This document shows positions 41,298-50,017 of a stretch of DNA of 64,000 nt, piece by piece. The position numbers were made by a program, and so were the translations under genes. Source of the DNA: Cytobacillus eiseniae (GTDB lineage: Bacteria > Bacillota > Bacilli > Bacillales > Cytobacillaceae); the NCBI RefSeq assembly GCF_017874625.1, contig NZ_JAGIKZ010000006.1, positions 1 through 64,000 on the forward strand, written 5' to 3'. Under the pieces are notes generated by a model, which was not told the origin of the DNA, did not search any database, and saw only the letters and a program-made list of their open reading frames with translations. How positions within the stretch are numbered: position 1 is the stretch's first letter; each line of letters starts with the position of its first letter.

Positions 41298-41858
41298 ATG
41301 AACTTAAATCAATGGTTTGAGCAAGGATTAACTGCTGAGCAGTATATTGCAGGTATGAATGTCAATCAGGAAAGAATGAATAAAATTATTGAGGGCTTCT
41401 CCTTATCAAGTGAAGAAAAGGATCAAATGGCTTCACTTAAAGGAAAAGGATTAAAGGTCATTGCGTTATCAGAAGATTGGTGCGGAGATGCACTATTAAA
41501 TAATCCTATTCTGTTAAAAATTGCAGAAGAAATAGAAATGGAAGTTCGCTTTGTATTAAGGGATCAGAATCTAGAATTAATGGATCAATATTTAACGAAT
41601 GGGACATCACGAGCGATTCCGATATATATTTTCATCAATGAGCAAGGGGAGGAACAGGCAGTTTGGGGACCTCGTGCAGAACATCTCCAAGAACTTGTCA
41701 TGCAGGAGCGCAGTAAGCTTCCAGCTCAGGAGGATCCAGACTTCGCAGACAAACAAAAGGCGATGTATAAAGGTCTAGTAGAAATGTATCAAGCGGATGA
41801 AAAATTATGGCACGCAGTTGCAAAAAGTATAATCGCTAGAATGACGAAGAGTGAATAA
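41298..41858 (+). CDS. Thioredoxin-family protein
   Basis: A 186-residue protein with a thioredoxin-like core: LKVIALSEDWCGDALLN carries the active-site position, where only the first Cys of the usual CxxC remains (WCGDAL). The later cis-proline segment reads SRAIPIYIFI. With one Cys it is unlikely to be a standard dithiol oxidoreductase; a role in monothiol exchange or bacillithiol chemistry is possible but not shown. GGAGGGC precedes the ATG. It is monocistronic. Confidence 0.8.
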   Translation: MNLNQWFEQGLTAEQYIAGMNVNQERMNKIIEGFSLSSEEKDQMASLKGKGLKVIALSEDWCGDALLNNPILLKIAEEIEMEVRFVLRDQNLELMDQYLTNGTSRAIPIYIFINEQGEEQAVWGPRAEHLQELVMQERSKLPAQEDPDFADKQKAMYKGLVEMYQADEKLWHAVAKSIIARMTKSE

Positions 41859-42014
41859 CTCTTCTAATAAGCTAGTATAATGGAGACATCACTGGAAAAC
41901 GGAATAATTTCGGTGGGACCAATAATACAAGGAAGGAACATTTGTTTCTTCCTTTTTCTGCGTTAGTTCCAATGTAACTAATAAAGGGTTACGGGAGAGA
42001 AAGTGTCGAATGCT

Positions 42015-42170
42015 CTATTGAAAAGAGCTTGCAGCAGCAAGTTCTTCCTTTTTTAATTCATGACGTGCATCAATGCGTTTTTCTATCTTTTCTATCGCTT
42101 TTTTGTCATTTAATAAATCTTGTTTATTTTCTTCAATTAACTCTTTCATCGTTTTAAATTCTTTACGCAT
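42015..42170 (-). CDS. FbpB-family small basic protein
   Basis: The 51-residue protein starts MRKEFKTMKELIEENKQDLL and continues with a Lys/Glu-rich helix (KKAIEKIEKRID). This fits the FbpB family; B. subtilis FbpB is Fur-controlled and acts with the FsrA small RNA in iron sparing. ATG 42170 is used because GAAAGGGG is nine bases upstream; the longer frame to 42221 has no site. I do not see a clear Fur box, so iron control is inference. Confidence 0.65.
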   Translation of the reverse strand: MRKEFKTMKELIEENKQDLLNDKKAIEKIEKRIDARHELKKEELAAASSFQ

Positions 42171-42380
42171 ATGAAATTTACCCCTTTCAACTACAATTTT
42201 TAGAATATTTGTATACTTCAATGATACCCTAATAAAAGCTGTAATTTGTTTAATACTTTGAACATTGTGTGAACCTTGTTTATTTAAGGCGAATATAAGA
42301 ATCTTATTTCCTTTTCCTGGTTAATGCCTTTTAAATTCATCGAGATACTAGAAAGCATTTTTAAAGAAAATTAACAGAAT

Positions 42381-42422
42381 AAATGTCCAATATATTAGAC
42401 ATTTGTAATGATCTAATATAAA
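42381..42422 (+). promoter_or_regulatory. Operator and promoter of the HTH/deformylase pair
   Basis: AAATGTCCAATATATTAGACATTT (42381-42404) is a near-perfect palindrome. Its right half contains TTAGAC, which with TATAAA (42417-42422) gives a possible promoter with a 16-base spacer. A further half site, ATTGGACAAAT, lies at about 42437-42447 near the ribosome binding site. Autoregulation by the small HTH protein is inferred. Confidence 0.55.
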
Positions 42423-42459
42423 ATTATGCCTAAAGTATTGGACAAATCAGGAGATGAAA

Positions 42460-42651
42460 ATGAAAAATATCATAAAGGAACTACGAAAAAAACTAGGAAT
42501 TACACAGGAGTTTCTTGCTAAAGAATGTGGAGTTGTTAGGCAAACAATTAATTGTGTAGAAAATGATAAGTATGATCCTACGCTGGAATTAGCTTTTAAA
42601 ATTGCGAAAGTGTTAAATAGGAAAGTAGACGAGGTGTTTATTTATGAATAA
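42460..42651 (+). CDS. Small XRE-family HTH regulator
   Basis: The 63-residue protein is a single Cro/CI-type helix-turn-helix domain: LRKKLGITQEFLAKECGVVR, TINCVENDKYDPTLELAFKI, ending VDEVFIYE. It resembles the small XRE regulators (YgzD/YozG type) often paired with membrane or stress genes. ATG 42460 is chosen over ATG 42454 because AGGAG then has proper spacing. It overlaps the next gene by 8 bases, so it likely regulates that gene and itself. Confidence 0.88.
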   Translation: MKNIIKELRKKLGITQEFLAKECGVVRQTINCVENDKYDPTLELAFKIAKVLNRKVDEVFIYE

Positions 42652-43222
42652 GTTCTCCCCAGAATATTTAATTACAATGAAAGATATTGTAAAAGAAGGT
42701 TCGGCTATTTTACGAAGGAAAACCGAAGAGGTTAAAATGCCAGTTTCAAATGAAGATAAAGCTGCATTATTATGTATGCTTCAATATTTGAAAAACAGCC
42801 AAGACCCAAATATAGCAAAAAAATATCAACTCCGTCCTGGATCAGGATTATCAGCCAATCAAATTGGTTTAGATAAATGTATGTTTGCAGCACTATTTGA
42901 AGATAAACAAAAAGACGGCGAGTATATGTTAATTAATCCAAAAATTATAAGTCATTCTCTTAATATGATTTATTTGCCTCAAGGGGAAGGCTGTCTTTCA
43001 GTTGATAGAGAAGTAAATGGCCTTGTTCCGAGATATGAGAGAATAAAGATAAAAGCTTATGATCTAACTGGTAAGGAATTGATATACAAATTTAAAGGAT
43101 ATGGATCCATTGTTATCCAACATGAAATAGATCATTTAAACGGAATCATGTTCTATGACAGAATAAATAAAGAAAATCCATTCAAGCTGCCAGACAATGT
43201 TGATATTGAAGCCTTGTATTAA
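42644..43222 (+). CDS. def: Peptide deformylase (paralogue with altered motif 1)
   Basis: Peptide deformylase removes the formyl group from new proteins. The 192-residue protein has motif 2 EGCLS (115-119) and motif 3 HEIDH (160-164), so the metal ligands Cys117, His160 and His164 are intact. Motif 1 reads GSGLSANQIG (66-75), whereas the family has GxGLAAPQ; the key Gln73 stays but Ala-Pro become Ser-Asn. It is of YkrB-like type. It is cotranscribed with an XRE regulator, not with fmt, so it is probably a conditional second copy. Confidence 0.9.
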   Translation: MNKFSPEYLITMKDIVKEGSAILRRKTEEVKMPVSNEDKAALLCMLQYLKNSQDPNIAKKYQLRPGSGLSANQIGLDKCMFAALFEDKQKDGEYMLINPKIISHSLNMIYLPQGEGCLSVDREVNGLVPRYERIKIKAYDLTGKELIYKFKGYGSIVIQHEIDHLNGIMFYDRINKENPFKLPDNVDIEALY

Positions 43223-43293
43223 GATAAACGATATACTCAATTAAAATAGTTAACCAATCCTAAGGAGTAAACAAATAATCAAATGATAGAAAA

Positions 43294-43326
43294 AGGTGAA
43301 GATAAACGAGTCGTTTTTCTTCACCT
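43294..43326. terminator. Shared terminator between def and ppaC
   Basis: AGGTGAAG...CTTCACCT stem between convergent genes, with T- or A-rich sides on both strands. Confidence 0.7.
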
Positions 43327-43352
43327 AATTATTTTCGAAACGAGTTCGTATT

Positions 43353-44285
43353 TTATCTTTCTGTCAATGCTTTTGTTAATGGCGGAACAATTTGCTTCTT
43401 ACGTGAAACAACTCCATTTAAGGTAGCGCTGTTGTTTTCAAGTGTCACTTGATAGGCTTCTTCGACTGCTTTTGTTTCATTGCCGATTGCAATGACAACA
43501 GAATCACTATTTAAAATATCTGTTAAAACAAATAGGAATAGATCTAATTCTTTCTTTGTCACGACTTCAGAAAGTATGGATTCAAGTTCCTCTTTACGGG
43601 ACAATACATCATTTAAATCAATCGCATTTACTTGTGCGATTTCTGTTTTGTAGCTGCCCATTTGGAATTCTTTTGCGTCAAGAGAAATGAGCTCTTCAAG
43701 TGTCTTATCGCTAAGGTCAGCTCCTGCTTTTAGCATCGCTAATCCGTACTCTTCTGCATTGACACCAGCGATTTCGGCAAGCTCGCGAGCAGCAGCTATA
43801 TCTTCCTCTGTGCAAGTTGGTGATTTGAACAGCAAGGAATCAGAAATGATGGCAGATAGCATTAATCCCGCTGTTTCTTTACTAATTTCAATATTCTTTT
43901 CTTGATAGATTTTCTTTAAGATCGTTGCTGTACAGCCAACAGGCTCAGCGCGGTAATATAAAGGATCACTTGTTTCAAAGTTAGCGATACGGTGGTGATC
44001 GATGACTTCTAGAATCTTTACGTCGCGGATATCATTTGCACTTTGTTGGAATTCGTTATGATCGACGAGGATGACCTCGCTTACTTCCTTTGATACAGCT
44101 TCTACTAAACGTGGAGCTTCTGTTTTAAAATAGTCTAATGCAAATTGAGTTTCCCCGTTTACTTGTCCAAGGCGGACAGGCTCGGCATCTACTCCTAATT
44201 TAGTCTTTAATTCTGCATACGCAATCGCAGAACAAATAGTGTCTGTGTCTGGGTTTTTATGGCCGAATACGAATACTTTTGACAT
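43353..44285 (-). CDS. ppaC: Manganese-dependent inorganic pyrophosphatase PpaC
   Basis: PpaC is the family II pyrophosphatase that hydrolyses PPi released in biosynthesis. The 310-residue DHH-superfamily protein begins [20 protein letters not shown] (metal ligands His, Asp, Asp), has the [11 protein letters not shown] motif, and ends [14 protein letters not shown], the DHHA2 substrate site. ATG 44285 sits behind AAGGAGAAGG; the upstream extension to 44318 has no site. Confidence 0.96.
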   Translation of the reverse strand: MSKVFVFGHKNPDTDTICSAIAYAELKTKLGVDAEPVRLGQVNGETQFALDYFKTEAPRLVEAVSKEVSEVILVDHNEFQQSANDIRDVKILEVIDHHRIANFETSDPLYYRAEPVGCTATILKKIYQEKNIEISKETAGLMLSAIISDSLLFKSPTCTEEDIAAARELAEIAGVNAEEYGLAMLKAGADLSDKTLEELISLDAKEFQMGSYKTEIAQVNAIDLNDVLSRKEELESILSEVVTKKELDLFLFVLTDILNSDSVVIAIGNETKAVEEAYQVTLENNSATLNGVVSRKKQIVPPLTKALTER

Positions 44286-44376
44286 AATCCTTCTCCTTGA
44301 ATAAATAGAATTGGGCAAAAAAAGCCTGTAGTTATTTTACCATAGATACAGATCGAGAAAAAACTTATAACAATAA

Positions 44377-44413
44377 AACACCCGAATAATGGATTGTCCA
44401 CTATTCGGGTGTT
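44377..44413 (-). terminator. Terminator after plsY
   Basis: AACACCCGAATA and TATTCGGGTGTT form a 12-bp stem; on the minus strand it runs into TTTTATTG. Confidence 0.85.
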
Positions 44414-44415
44414 GT

Positions 44416-45042
44416 CTAAGCCCGTTTTGCGTGACTCTTCGGAGGAATTCGATCATCCTTAATCCGCTTATCATTAATTTTTGGCTCATTATTATGAATG
44501 AAATTATTAATATTTGAGCGATGCAGAAAAATAAGAAGTAAAAGAAAAATAGAAAATATGAGTTCATAAGTAAGTCCTGGGGTAAAAAGGGAATAAAATA
44601 GCAAAGTAAGTCCAACCGTGAGAGAACCGTAAAAAACATACTTCGTCACAAAAATCACAAATACAAATGCAACATAGGCAGCTAGAAACATCCAAATATT
44701 CGTTATTAGGAGAACGCCTGCTGTCGTAGCAATGGCCTTTCCTCCACGAAACCCTGCGAAAATAGGAAAACAATGTCCAACGACTGCGATAAGCCCTGGC
44801 AATAGTGGATCGATTTCCACACTGAATAGTGCAGGAAGGGATGCGGCAACAACACCTTTGCCTACATCGACAAGCAACACAAAAATGGCTGCCTTTTTCC
44901 CGAGTACTCTTAACGTATTCGTTGCTCCTGGATTATTGCTTCCATGCTCTCGAATATCAATATTAAAAGCATATTTGCCAACGAGAAGAGCAGTAGGGAT
45001 TGATCCCACTAAATAAGCAATGAAAAAAAGTAATATTGTCAT
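44416..45042 (-). CDS. plsY: Glycerol-3-phosphate acyltransferase PlsY
   Basis: PlsY uses acyl-phosphate to acylate glycerol-3-phosphate, the first step of phospholipid synthesis. The 208-residue membrane protein shows the three family motifs: GSIPTALLVGK, HGSNNPGATNTLRVLG with FVLLVDVGKG, and GHCFPIFAGFRGGKAIATT. The C-terminal tail is longer and basic. It is divergent from the next small gene and stands apart from plsX. Confidence 0.95.
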   Translation of the reverse strand: MTILLFFIAYLVGSIPTALLVGKYAFNIDIREHGSNNPGATNTLRVLGKKAAIFVLLVDVGKGVVAASLPALFSVEIDPLLPGLIAVVGHCFPIFAGFRGGKAIATTAGVLLITNIWMFLAAYVAFVFVIFVTKYVFYGSLTVGLTLLFYSLFTPGLTYELIFSIFLLLLIFLHRSNINNFIHNNEPKINDKRIKDDRIPPKSHAKRA

Positions 45043-45238
45043 CCTATCATCCTTTTATTAGAGAATTATCCAGCCCATCTTATCCAGGCTTGAGGCTGAT
45101 CAGCATACCTAGAGTTCTTCTAGTATTCATCCCTACAATAATTTCATCTTACCATGGATTCGTTAATTGGGGTATGATGTATATAATAGTAAGGAAGACT
45201 AACCAATTATTACTAAATAAAAGTTAAAGAGGTGTGTT

Positions 45239-45430
45239 ATGAAGACAGCGATATTTTTTGTTATCCTTCTGACTCTTCTTGCTGTAGTTCTTACACTTAT
45301 ATTTATGAGCAAAGGTGATCAAAATTACGGAGATGCATCAAAAAGAAATACGACAAATCTTTCATTAATATATGTAGTAGCTATTCTAATTTCAATTATT
45401 GCTTTAGCTATTTATATTTGGTTAACGTAA
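45239..45430 (+). CDS. Small two-helix membrane protein of unknown function
   Basis: The 63-residue frame has hydrophobic helices at about 3-24 and 42-62, joined by a polar loop (SKGDQNYGDASKRN). AAAGAGGTG precedes the ATG and a strong terminator follows, so it is very likely a real gene. I do not recognise the family. It lies divergently from plsY. Confidence 0.65.
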   Translation: MKTAIFFVILLTLLAVVLTLIFMSKGDQNYGDASKRNTTNLSLIYVVAILISIIALAIYIWLT

Positions 45431-45471
45431 TAGGAAGTCTTTGTCATTCTCATTCTAGCTGTTGCATAGAT

Positions 45472-45510
45472 AAAACGCTTTGGAATACGAAAATTCCTTA
45501 GCGTTTTTTA
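45472..45510 (+). terminator. Terminator after the small membrane protein gene
   Basis: AAAACGCT-TT-GGAAT...ATTCC-TT-AGCGTTTT followed by TT. Confidence 0.85.
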
Positions 45511-45581
45511 CTGTTTGAAAAAAGTAGAAAGAAATTTATCTTTTTGTGTAGGGGTATGTATGGTCACTTACGTCTATTAGG

Positions 45582-46157
45582 GTGGAAGCTGTTAGAAAGG
45601 GGGGGAGAGAGATTAGCGACCAAGTTCTTATCCAAAAAGTAAAAAGCGGCAATGATCATGCCTTTCGCTTACTCGTTGAAAAGTATCGCAACGATTTGTT
45701 CCGGACAATTTATGCTGTACTAAGAGACCAGAAAGAAGCGGAAGATGCTGCACAAGAAGTGTTTTTAAAGATCTATACTTCTCTCCCCCAATATGAGAAT
45801 CAAGGCTTTAAAACATGGATAACAAGAATTGCTGTCAATCATGCAATTGATGTGAAAAGGAAACGTGATCGAAGGAAAGAAGATATAGCAGAAATCGACA
45901 AATATGATTTTCAGGGAAGCGAAAGTGAGAGTGTGGAAGCTGAGCTGATTGAGAAAGAAAAACGAGTGCTTGTACGCCAAAAGCTCAATGAGCTGCCTCC
46001 CAATTATCGAAATGTCATTTATGATTTTTACATAGCTGAAAAAAGCTATCAGCAAATAGCAGAGGAACAGAATGTCGGGGTCAAAACGATTGAGACGAAG
46101 CTTTACCGTGCCCGTGTATGGATGAAAAAGCATTGGAAGGAGGACGATTTTTCGTGA
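45582..46157 (+). CDS. ECF-type RNA polymerase sigma factor
   Basis: The protein has sigma region 2 (HAFRLLVEKYRNDLF, DAAQEVFLKIYTSL, FKTWITRIAVNHAIDVKRK) and region 4 (LNELPPNYRNVIYDFYI, SYQQIAEEQNVGVKTIETKL). It should direct RNA polymerase to envelope-stress-type promoters. The start is uncertain: GTG 45582 has no ribosome binding site, while a strong AAAGGGGGGGAG (45596-45607) is correctly spaced for a non-standard ATT at 45612. The following genes encode its anti-sigma factor and two membrane proteins. Confidence 0.9.
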   Translation: MEAVRKGGREISDQVLIQKVKSGNDHAFRLLVEKYRNDLFRTIYAVLRDQKEAEDAAQEVFLKIYTSLPQYENQGFKTWITRIAVNHAIDVKRKRDRRKEDIAEIDKYDFQGSESESVEAELIEKEKRVLVRQKLNELPPNYRNVIYDFYIAEKSYQQIAEEQNVGVKTIETKLYRARVWMKKHWKEDDFS

Positions 46158-46615
46158 TGCATTATTCAGAGCAAGAGTGGATGAAATACGTGAAAAATGA
46201 GTTAGCTAAAGATGTCCGAGAGGAGTTTGAACATCATCTGTATAGCTGTGACCAATGCTTAGATACGTATTTATTGGCGGTAGAAGCGGAGGAAGCTTTG
46301 TTGCCAAAGATCTCAAATGAAGTTGACTTCACGGACCTTGTCATGACACAAATTACAAAGACAAAAGTGGAAAAACACAAAGCTGAAGAAAAGAAGAAAC
46401 GATTCTATCATTCATCGATTTTCCATTATTCCATAGCAGCGGCCATGACTATTCTATTAATGACGACAGGAGTTTTCCAATCGATTACGCAATATGCAGA
46501 AAATGTGCAAAGCCCATCCTTTCAGGGGAAGAATCCTTCTATGACTGAAGGGTTAGTAAATAAAACATTTGCTTGGATGGATACATTTTCAATGAATATG
46601 AAGGAGGATAAATAA
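46157..46615 (+). CDS. Zinc-finger anti-sigma factor
   Basis: About 152 residues. The N-terminal cytoplasmic part has HHLYSCDQC, the HxxxCxxC core of ZAS anti-sigma factors. One membrane helix follows (SIFHYSIAAAMTILLMTTGV, mid-protein), then a ~45-residue outer domain. It should hold the upstream sigma factor at the membrane until a signal arrives. The start overlaps the sigma stop as TGATG, with GGAAGGAGG further upstream (GTG 46154 is possible). It touches the next gene with a TAATG overlap. Confidence 0.85.
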   Translation: MHYSEQEWMKYVKNELAKDVREEFEHHLYSCDQCLDTYLLAVEAEEALLPKISNEVDFTDLVMTQITKTKVEKHKAEEKKKRFYHSSIFHYSIAAAMTILLMTTGVFQSITQYAENVQSPSFQGKNPSMTEGLVNKTFAWMDTFSMNMKEDK

Positions 46616-47706
46616 TGAAAAATCCAATTATCGCTTTTCTCTTGGCATTTTTTCCAGGTGGAGGGCTGATCTACTTAGGGAAAGTGTTTCGAGGATTAGT
46701 CTATATGCTCGGCGAATTCCTGCTGATTTCACTCTTTTTTCTCATTGTTTCAGGTTACTATGGCAATGTGGCAGGGTTTGTTGTTCTATTAGGTGTGTTC
46801 CTATACATTGTCAACTTAGTGGATACAGCGATTACAGCATCCAAACTATTTTACAAAAAACAAAGTCTTTCAGAAACAAATGCAGCGCCTGCAGATGAGT
46901 TGGAATATGAAAGATTCCGGACGATTCTGCTGTCATTCATGCCAGGTATTGGTCATTTTCAGCTTGGATTAATGAATCGTGGCATCACCTTATTAGCTGC
47001 ATTTCTTGGTTTAGGTGTGATGGTCTTATTTATTACCGTGCTTACACATCGCGAAGAGTTTTTAGTCTTCCTTGCTATTCTGCCTGTGATTTGGGTGTAT
47101 GGTTTTTTTGATGCGATGCAGCAGTTAAATCGTAAGCAACGCGGGGAAGAATTAATTGATCGTACATTGCTTGAAGATTTTGAAACGAGAAGAGAGGATG
47201 GAAAGAAGAGCAAAGCAATTGCCACCTTCTTATCGATTTTTCCAGGAGCGGGTCATCTTTATCTCGGGATGCAGCGTCGTGGCATTCAATTAATGGCCGC
47301 TTTCCTTTTCTCGATTTATATATTAGATATTTTACGACTCGGTATTTTTCTGTTTCTAATTCCAATCATCTGGTTTTATAGCTTTTTTGATGGCTTACAG
47401 AAAGCATCGAAATATGAGGATGAGCCAATGGAGGATACGCCAATTATCTCATATTTAATGAATCAGCAGAAATGGATCGGGATCGGAATGATCTTGCTAG
47501 GCTTGTATTATTTAACAACAACAATCGTGCTTCCAGTCATATCGCCGATGATTTATAACATGATTGATATTGACATTAGGTATTGGTTTGACCGTTATTT
47601 CCAAACAGGGATCGTCTGTATTTTACTGATTGGCGGAGGAATAAAACTTCTTCTTGGCAAGCGAGTCAATAAGGTTGAATTAGAAAAAGAAGAAATCACG
47701 GAATAA
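46615..47706 (+). CDS. Membrane protein with three FPGxGHxYLG repeat units
   Basis: The 363-residue polytopic membrane protein contains three copies of one unit: FFPGGGLIYLGKVFRG (about 13-28), FMPGIGHFQLGLMNRG (about 108-123) and IFPGAGHLYLGMQRRG (about 206-221). Copies two and three are each followed by a helix pair ending in a P-x-I-W-x-Y-x-F-F-D segment. The C-terminal part adds two further helices. The motif recalls TM2-type membrane proteins. No function is known to me. It is part of the sigma operon by overlap. Confidence 0.8.
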   Translation: MKNPIIAFLLAFFPGGGLIYLGKVFRGLVYMLGEFLLISLFFLIVSGYYGNVAGFVVLLGVFLYIVNLVDTAITASKLFYKKQSLSETNAAPADELEYERFRTILLSFMPGIGHFQLGLMNRGITLLAAFLGLGVMVLFITVLTHREEFLVFLAILPVIWVYGFFDAMQQLNRKQRGEELIDRTLLEDFETRREDGKKSKAIATFLSIFPGAGHLYLGMQRRGIQLMAAFLFSIYILDILRLGIFLFLIPIIWFYSFFDGLQKASKYEDEPMEDTPIISYLMNQQKWIGIGMILLGLYYLTTTIVLPVISPMIYNMIDIDIRYWFDRYFQTGIVCILLIGGGIKLLLGKRVNKVELEKEEITE

Positions 47707-47731
47707 GGAAAATATAGAAAGTAGGTATAAG

Positions 47732-48670
47732 ATGAGAACCTGGCGTGTTGGTACGTTTTCAATGGGGGCTTCGCTCCTGTTTCTTGGTATTTTTTTATTG
47801 CTATCACAATTTTTCGGAATGAACCTCATGCAAATCATGATTTCTTGGTGGCCAATCTTATTGATTGTTCTTGGGATTGAAATCTTGTTGTTTTTATTTT
47901 TATCCAAGCAAGAAAAGCCCTTTTTAAAATATGATTTTCTGAGCATCTTCTTTGTCGGTGTTCTTGGCACAATTGGGATTGGGTTTGCTGTGCTTAGCTC
48001 AACAGGAATATTTGATAAGGTCGATGATGTCTTGAATCGTGAGGAAAGAACAATCGATCTTCCCTCTTTCGAGCATCAAATAAATAATGACATAAAGCGA
48101 GTGGTGATCAATACAGATCGCAATCCACTAACGATTGAAGGAACAACAAGTAAGGAAATATCCTTATTCGGCACATATAGAGCATTGGTTGGTCCAAAGG
48201 AACAGTTAGTCACTAAGGCAGAAGAGTATGTATTGATACAGGAAAAAGGGGATACACTCTATATTCAAGTGAAGGGGCTGCCAAGTGAAACGGTAGGGCC
48301 ATTTGATCGCTATTCAAGTCTTTCTGCAACAATTCTCATCCCAAATGATATAAAACTCGAAGTAAATGGCAATGATAATTCAATCATACTTAAGCCGCGT
48401 TCGCTCATGAGTGATTGGACGATTGACCAGGCTTCTGATGTAGCTGTTCAGCTACAAAATACAAGTGATGTAAAGATTACTGCAACAGACATTCGAAACA
48501 TTGATGGAAATCGGAATGATTGGGCGATAACAGAAGAAACAGAAGCAAGTAGTCAAGAAATGTATGGGGATCGGCCAGAAATCAAGCAAGCAATTTTTAA
48601 GACTGGACAAGGCAAGCACCATCTTCAAATTATGAATAGCTATCAATTGAATGTAAGTACAGTTGATTAA
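47732..48670 (+). CDS. LiaF/DUF5668-like membrane protein with a beta-rich C-terminal domain
   Basis: The 312-residue protein starts with membrane helices of DUF5668/LiaI type (GASLLFLGIFLLLSQF then WWPILLIVLGIEILLFL), a third helix near 75-95, and an outer domain of ~210 residues (ATILIPNDIKLEVNGNDNS pattern) that resembles the beta-helical DUF4097/LiaF C-terminus. LiaF-type proteins sense cell-envelope stress. It is the last gene of the sigma operon, 25 bases after its neighbour. About 300 bases without a gene follow. Confidence 0.75.
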   Translation: MRTWRVGTFSMGASLLFLGIFLLLSQFFGMNLMQIMISWWPILLIVLGIEILLFLFLSKQEKPFLKYDFLSIFFVGVLGTIGIGFAVLSSTGIFDKVDDVLNREERTIDLPSFEHQINNDIKRVVINTDRNPLTIEGTTSKEISLFGTYRALVGPKEQLVTKAEEYVLIQEKGDTLYIQVKGLPSETVGPFDRYSSLSATILIPNDIKLEVNGNDNSIILKPRSLMSDWTIDQASDVAVQLQNTSDVKITATDIRNIDGNRNDWAITEETEASSQEMYGDRPEIKQAIFKTGQGKHHLQIMNSYQLNVSTVD

Positions 48671-48969
48671 TGAGTCGCATATAATAGCGGAGAAATTGTT
48701 AGCTGAAAAGTCTTCTTTGACGAATAGAAAAGGTTAATTGATGAATCACAAGCTGTTTTGGAAGGGATTCTATTTCTGTGATTAGTCGATTTGTTTTTGT
48801 GGAGGGGAGTCTTTTCATTTGCTTTGGACGAATGTTCTCTATCAATCATTTTAAGGGCTATTCGGCTGGCAAAAAAATTGATATGTTTCTACTGTTCCGA
48901 TATGATGTTAAATGATGGGAAGAATTGGACAGATCATGAGCCATTAAGTTTATTATTAGGATGATGAAC

Positions 48970-49920
48970 ATGAAACGAGCAAGAATTATATATAATCCGA
49001 CTTCAGGACGGGAATTATTTAAAAAGAGCTTGGCAGAGGTACTGCAAAAGCTTGAGATGGCTGGCTACGAGACATCATGTCATGCAACAACGGGTGAAGG
49101 GGACGCGACAGAAGCCGCACGCGTGGCTGTGGAGCGCCGCTATGATCTCGTTATTGCAGCTGGCGGAGATGGAACAATAAATGAAGTGGTTAATGGATTA
49201 GCTGAGCAAGCGTACCGGCCAAAGCTTGGAATCATTCCGACGGGAACGACGAATGATTTTGCAAGGGCTCTTCATATTCCAAGAGACGTAGAGGCGGCAA
49301 CAGATATTATCGTACAAGGTGATACGATTCCTGTTGATATCGGTCGAATTAATGATAAATATTTTATTAATATCGCTGGTGGGGGAAGAATCACTGAACT
49401 GACATATGAGGTGCCGAGCAAGTTGAAAACAATGCTTGGCCAGTTAGCCTATTATTTAAAAGGAATCGAAATGCTTCCATCCTTTCGTTCAACAGAAGTG
49501 AGCATTGAATATGATGGGAAACTGTTTGAAGGTGAGGCCATGCTTTTCCTTGTTGGCTTAACGAACTCTGTCGGTGGATTTGAGAAACTAGCACCTGACT
49601 CATCTATTAATGATGGGTTGTTCTCGCTATTAATATTAAAAAAGACCAATTTAGCCGATTTTATTCGTATCGCCACTTTGGCCATCAGAGGGGAGCATGT
49701 GAATGATTCACATGTAATCTACACGCAAGCAAACCGGATCAAAGTACAGTCAAATGAAAAAGTCCAGCTTAATTTAGACGGTGAATTTGGTGGCTTGCTT
49801 CCAGCTGAATTTGTGAATCTATACCGACATCTCGATGTTTTCGTACCGATTGACAAAATTCGCGAACAAGATATCCCTGTAGAATGGGAAAAAGAACAAG
49901 AGGATGCTCGTTCCGAATAG
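48970..49920 (+). CDS. dgkB: Diacylglycerol kinase DgkB
   Basis: DgkB phosphorylates diacylglycerol left by lipoteichoic acid synthesis, returning it to phospholipid. The protein of ~316 residues begins RARIIYNPTSGRELFKK, with the nucleotide motif VIAAGGDGTINEVVNGL and PTGTTNDFARAL. ATG 48970 is preferred to ATGs at 48961/48964, which lie in the AGGATGA site. In B. subtilis it also precedes the rRNA methyltransferase gene. Confidence 0.95.
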   Translation: MKRARIIYNPTSGRELFKKSLAEVLQKLEMAGYETSCHATTGEGDATEAARVAVERRYDLVIAAGGDGTINEVVNGLAEQAYRPKLGIIPTGTTNDFARALHIPRDVEAATDIIVQGDTIPVDIGRINDKYFINIAGGGRITELTYEVPSKLKTMLGQLAYYLKGIEMLPSFRSTEVSIEYDGKLFEGEAMLFLVGLTNSVGGFEKLAPDSSINDGLFSLLILKKTNLADFIRIATLAIRGEHVNDSHVIYTQANRIKVQSNEKVQLNLDGEFGGLLPAEFVNLYRHLDVFVPIDKIREQDIPVEWEKEQEDARSE

Positions 49921-50017
49921 GAGCGGGCTTTTTTGTGAATAAATTTAAGCCCCTTTCGTATTCTGCTCCAAATTATGATACACTTTCTCTAGTTATCTAT
50001 AGCAAAGGAAGAAAAAA

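Noticed and set aside
45541-45581. ECF-type autoregulated promoter upstream of the sigma gene
   Set aside because: A CGTC is present near 45571 but no AAC-type -35 box lies at the right distance.
48667-48849. Minus-strand 60-codon frame in the gap before dgkB
   Set aside because: No ribosome binding site and low-complexity basic composition without family resemblance.
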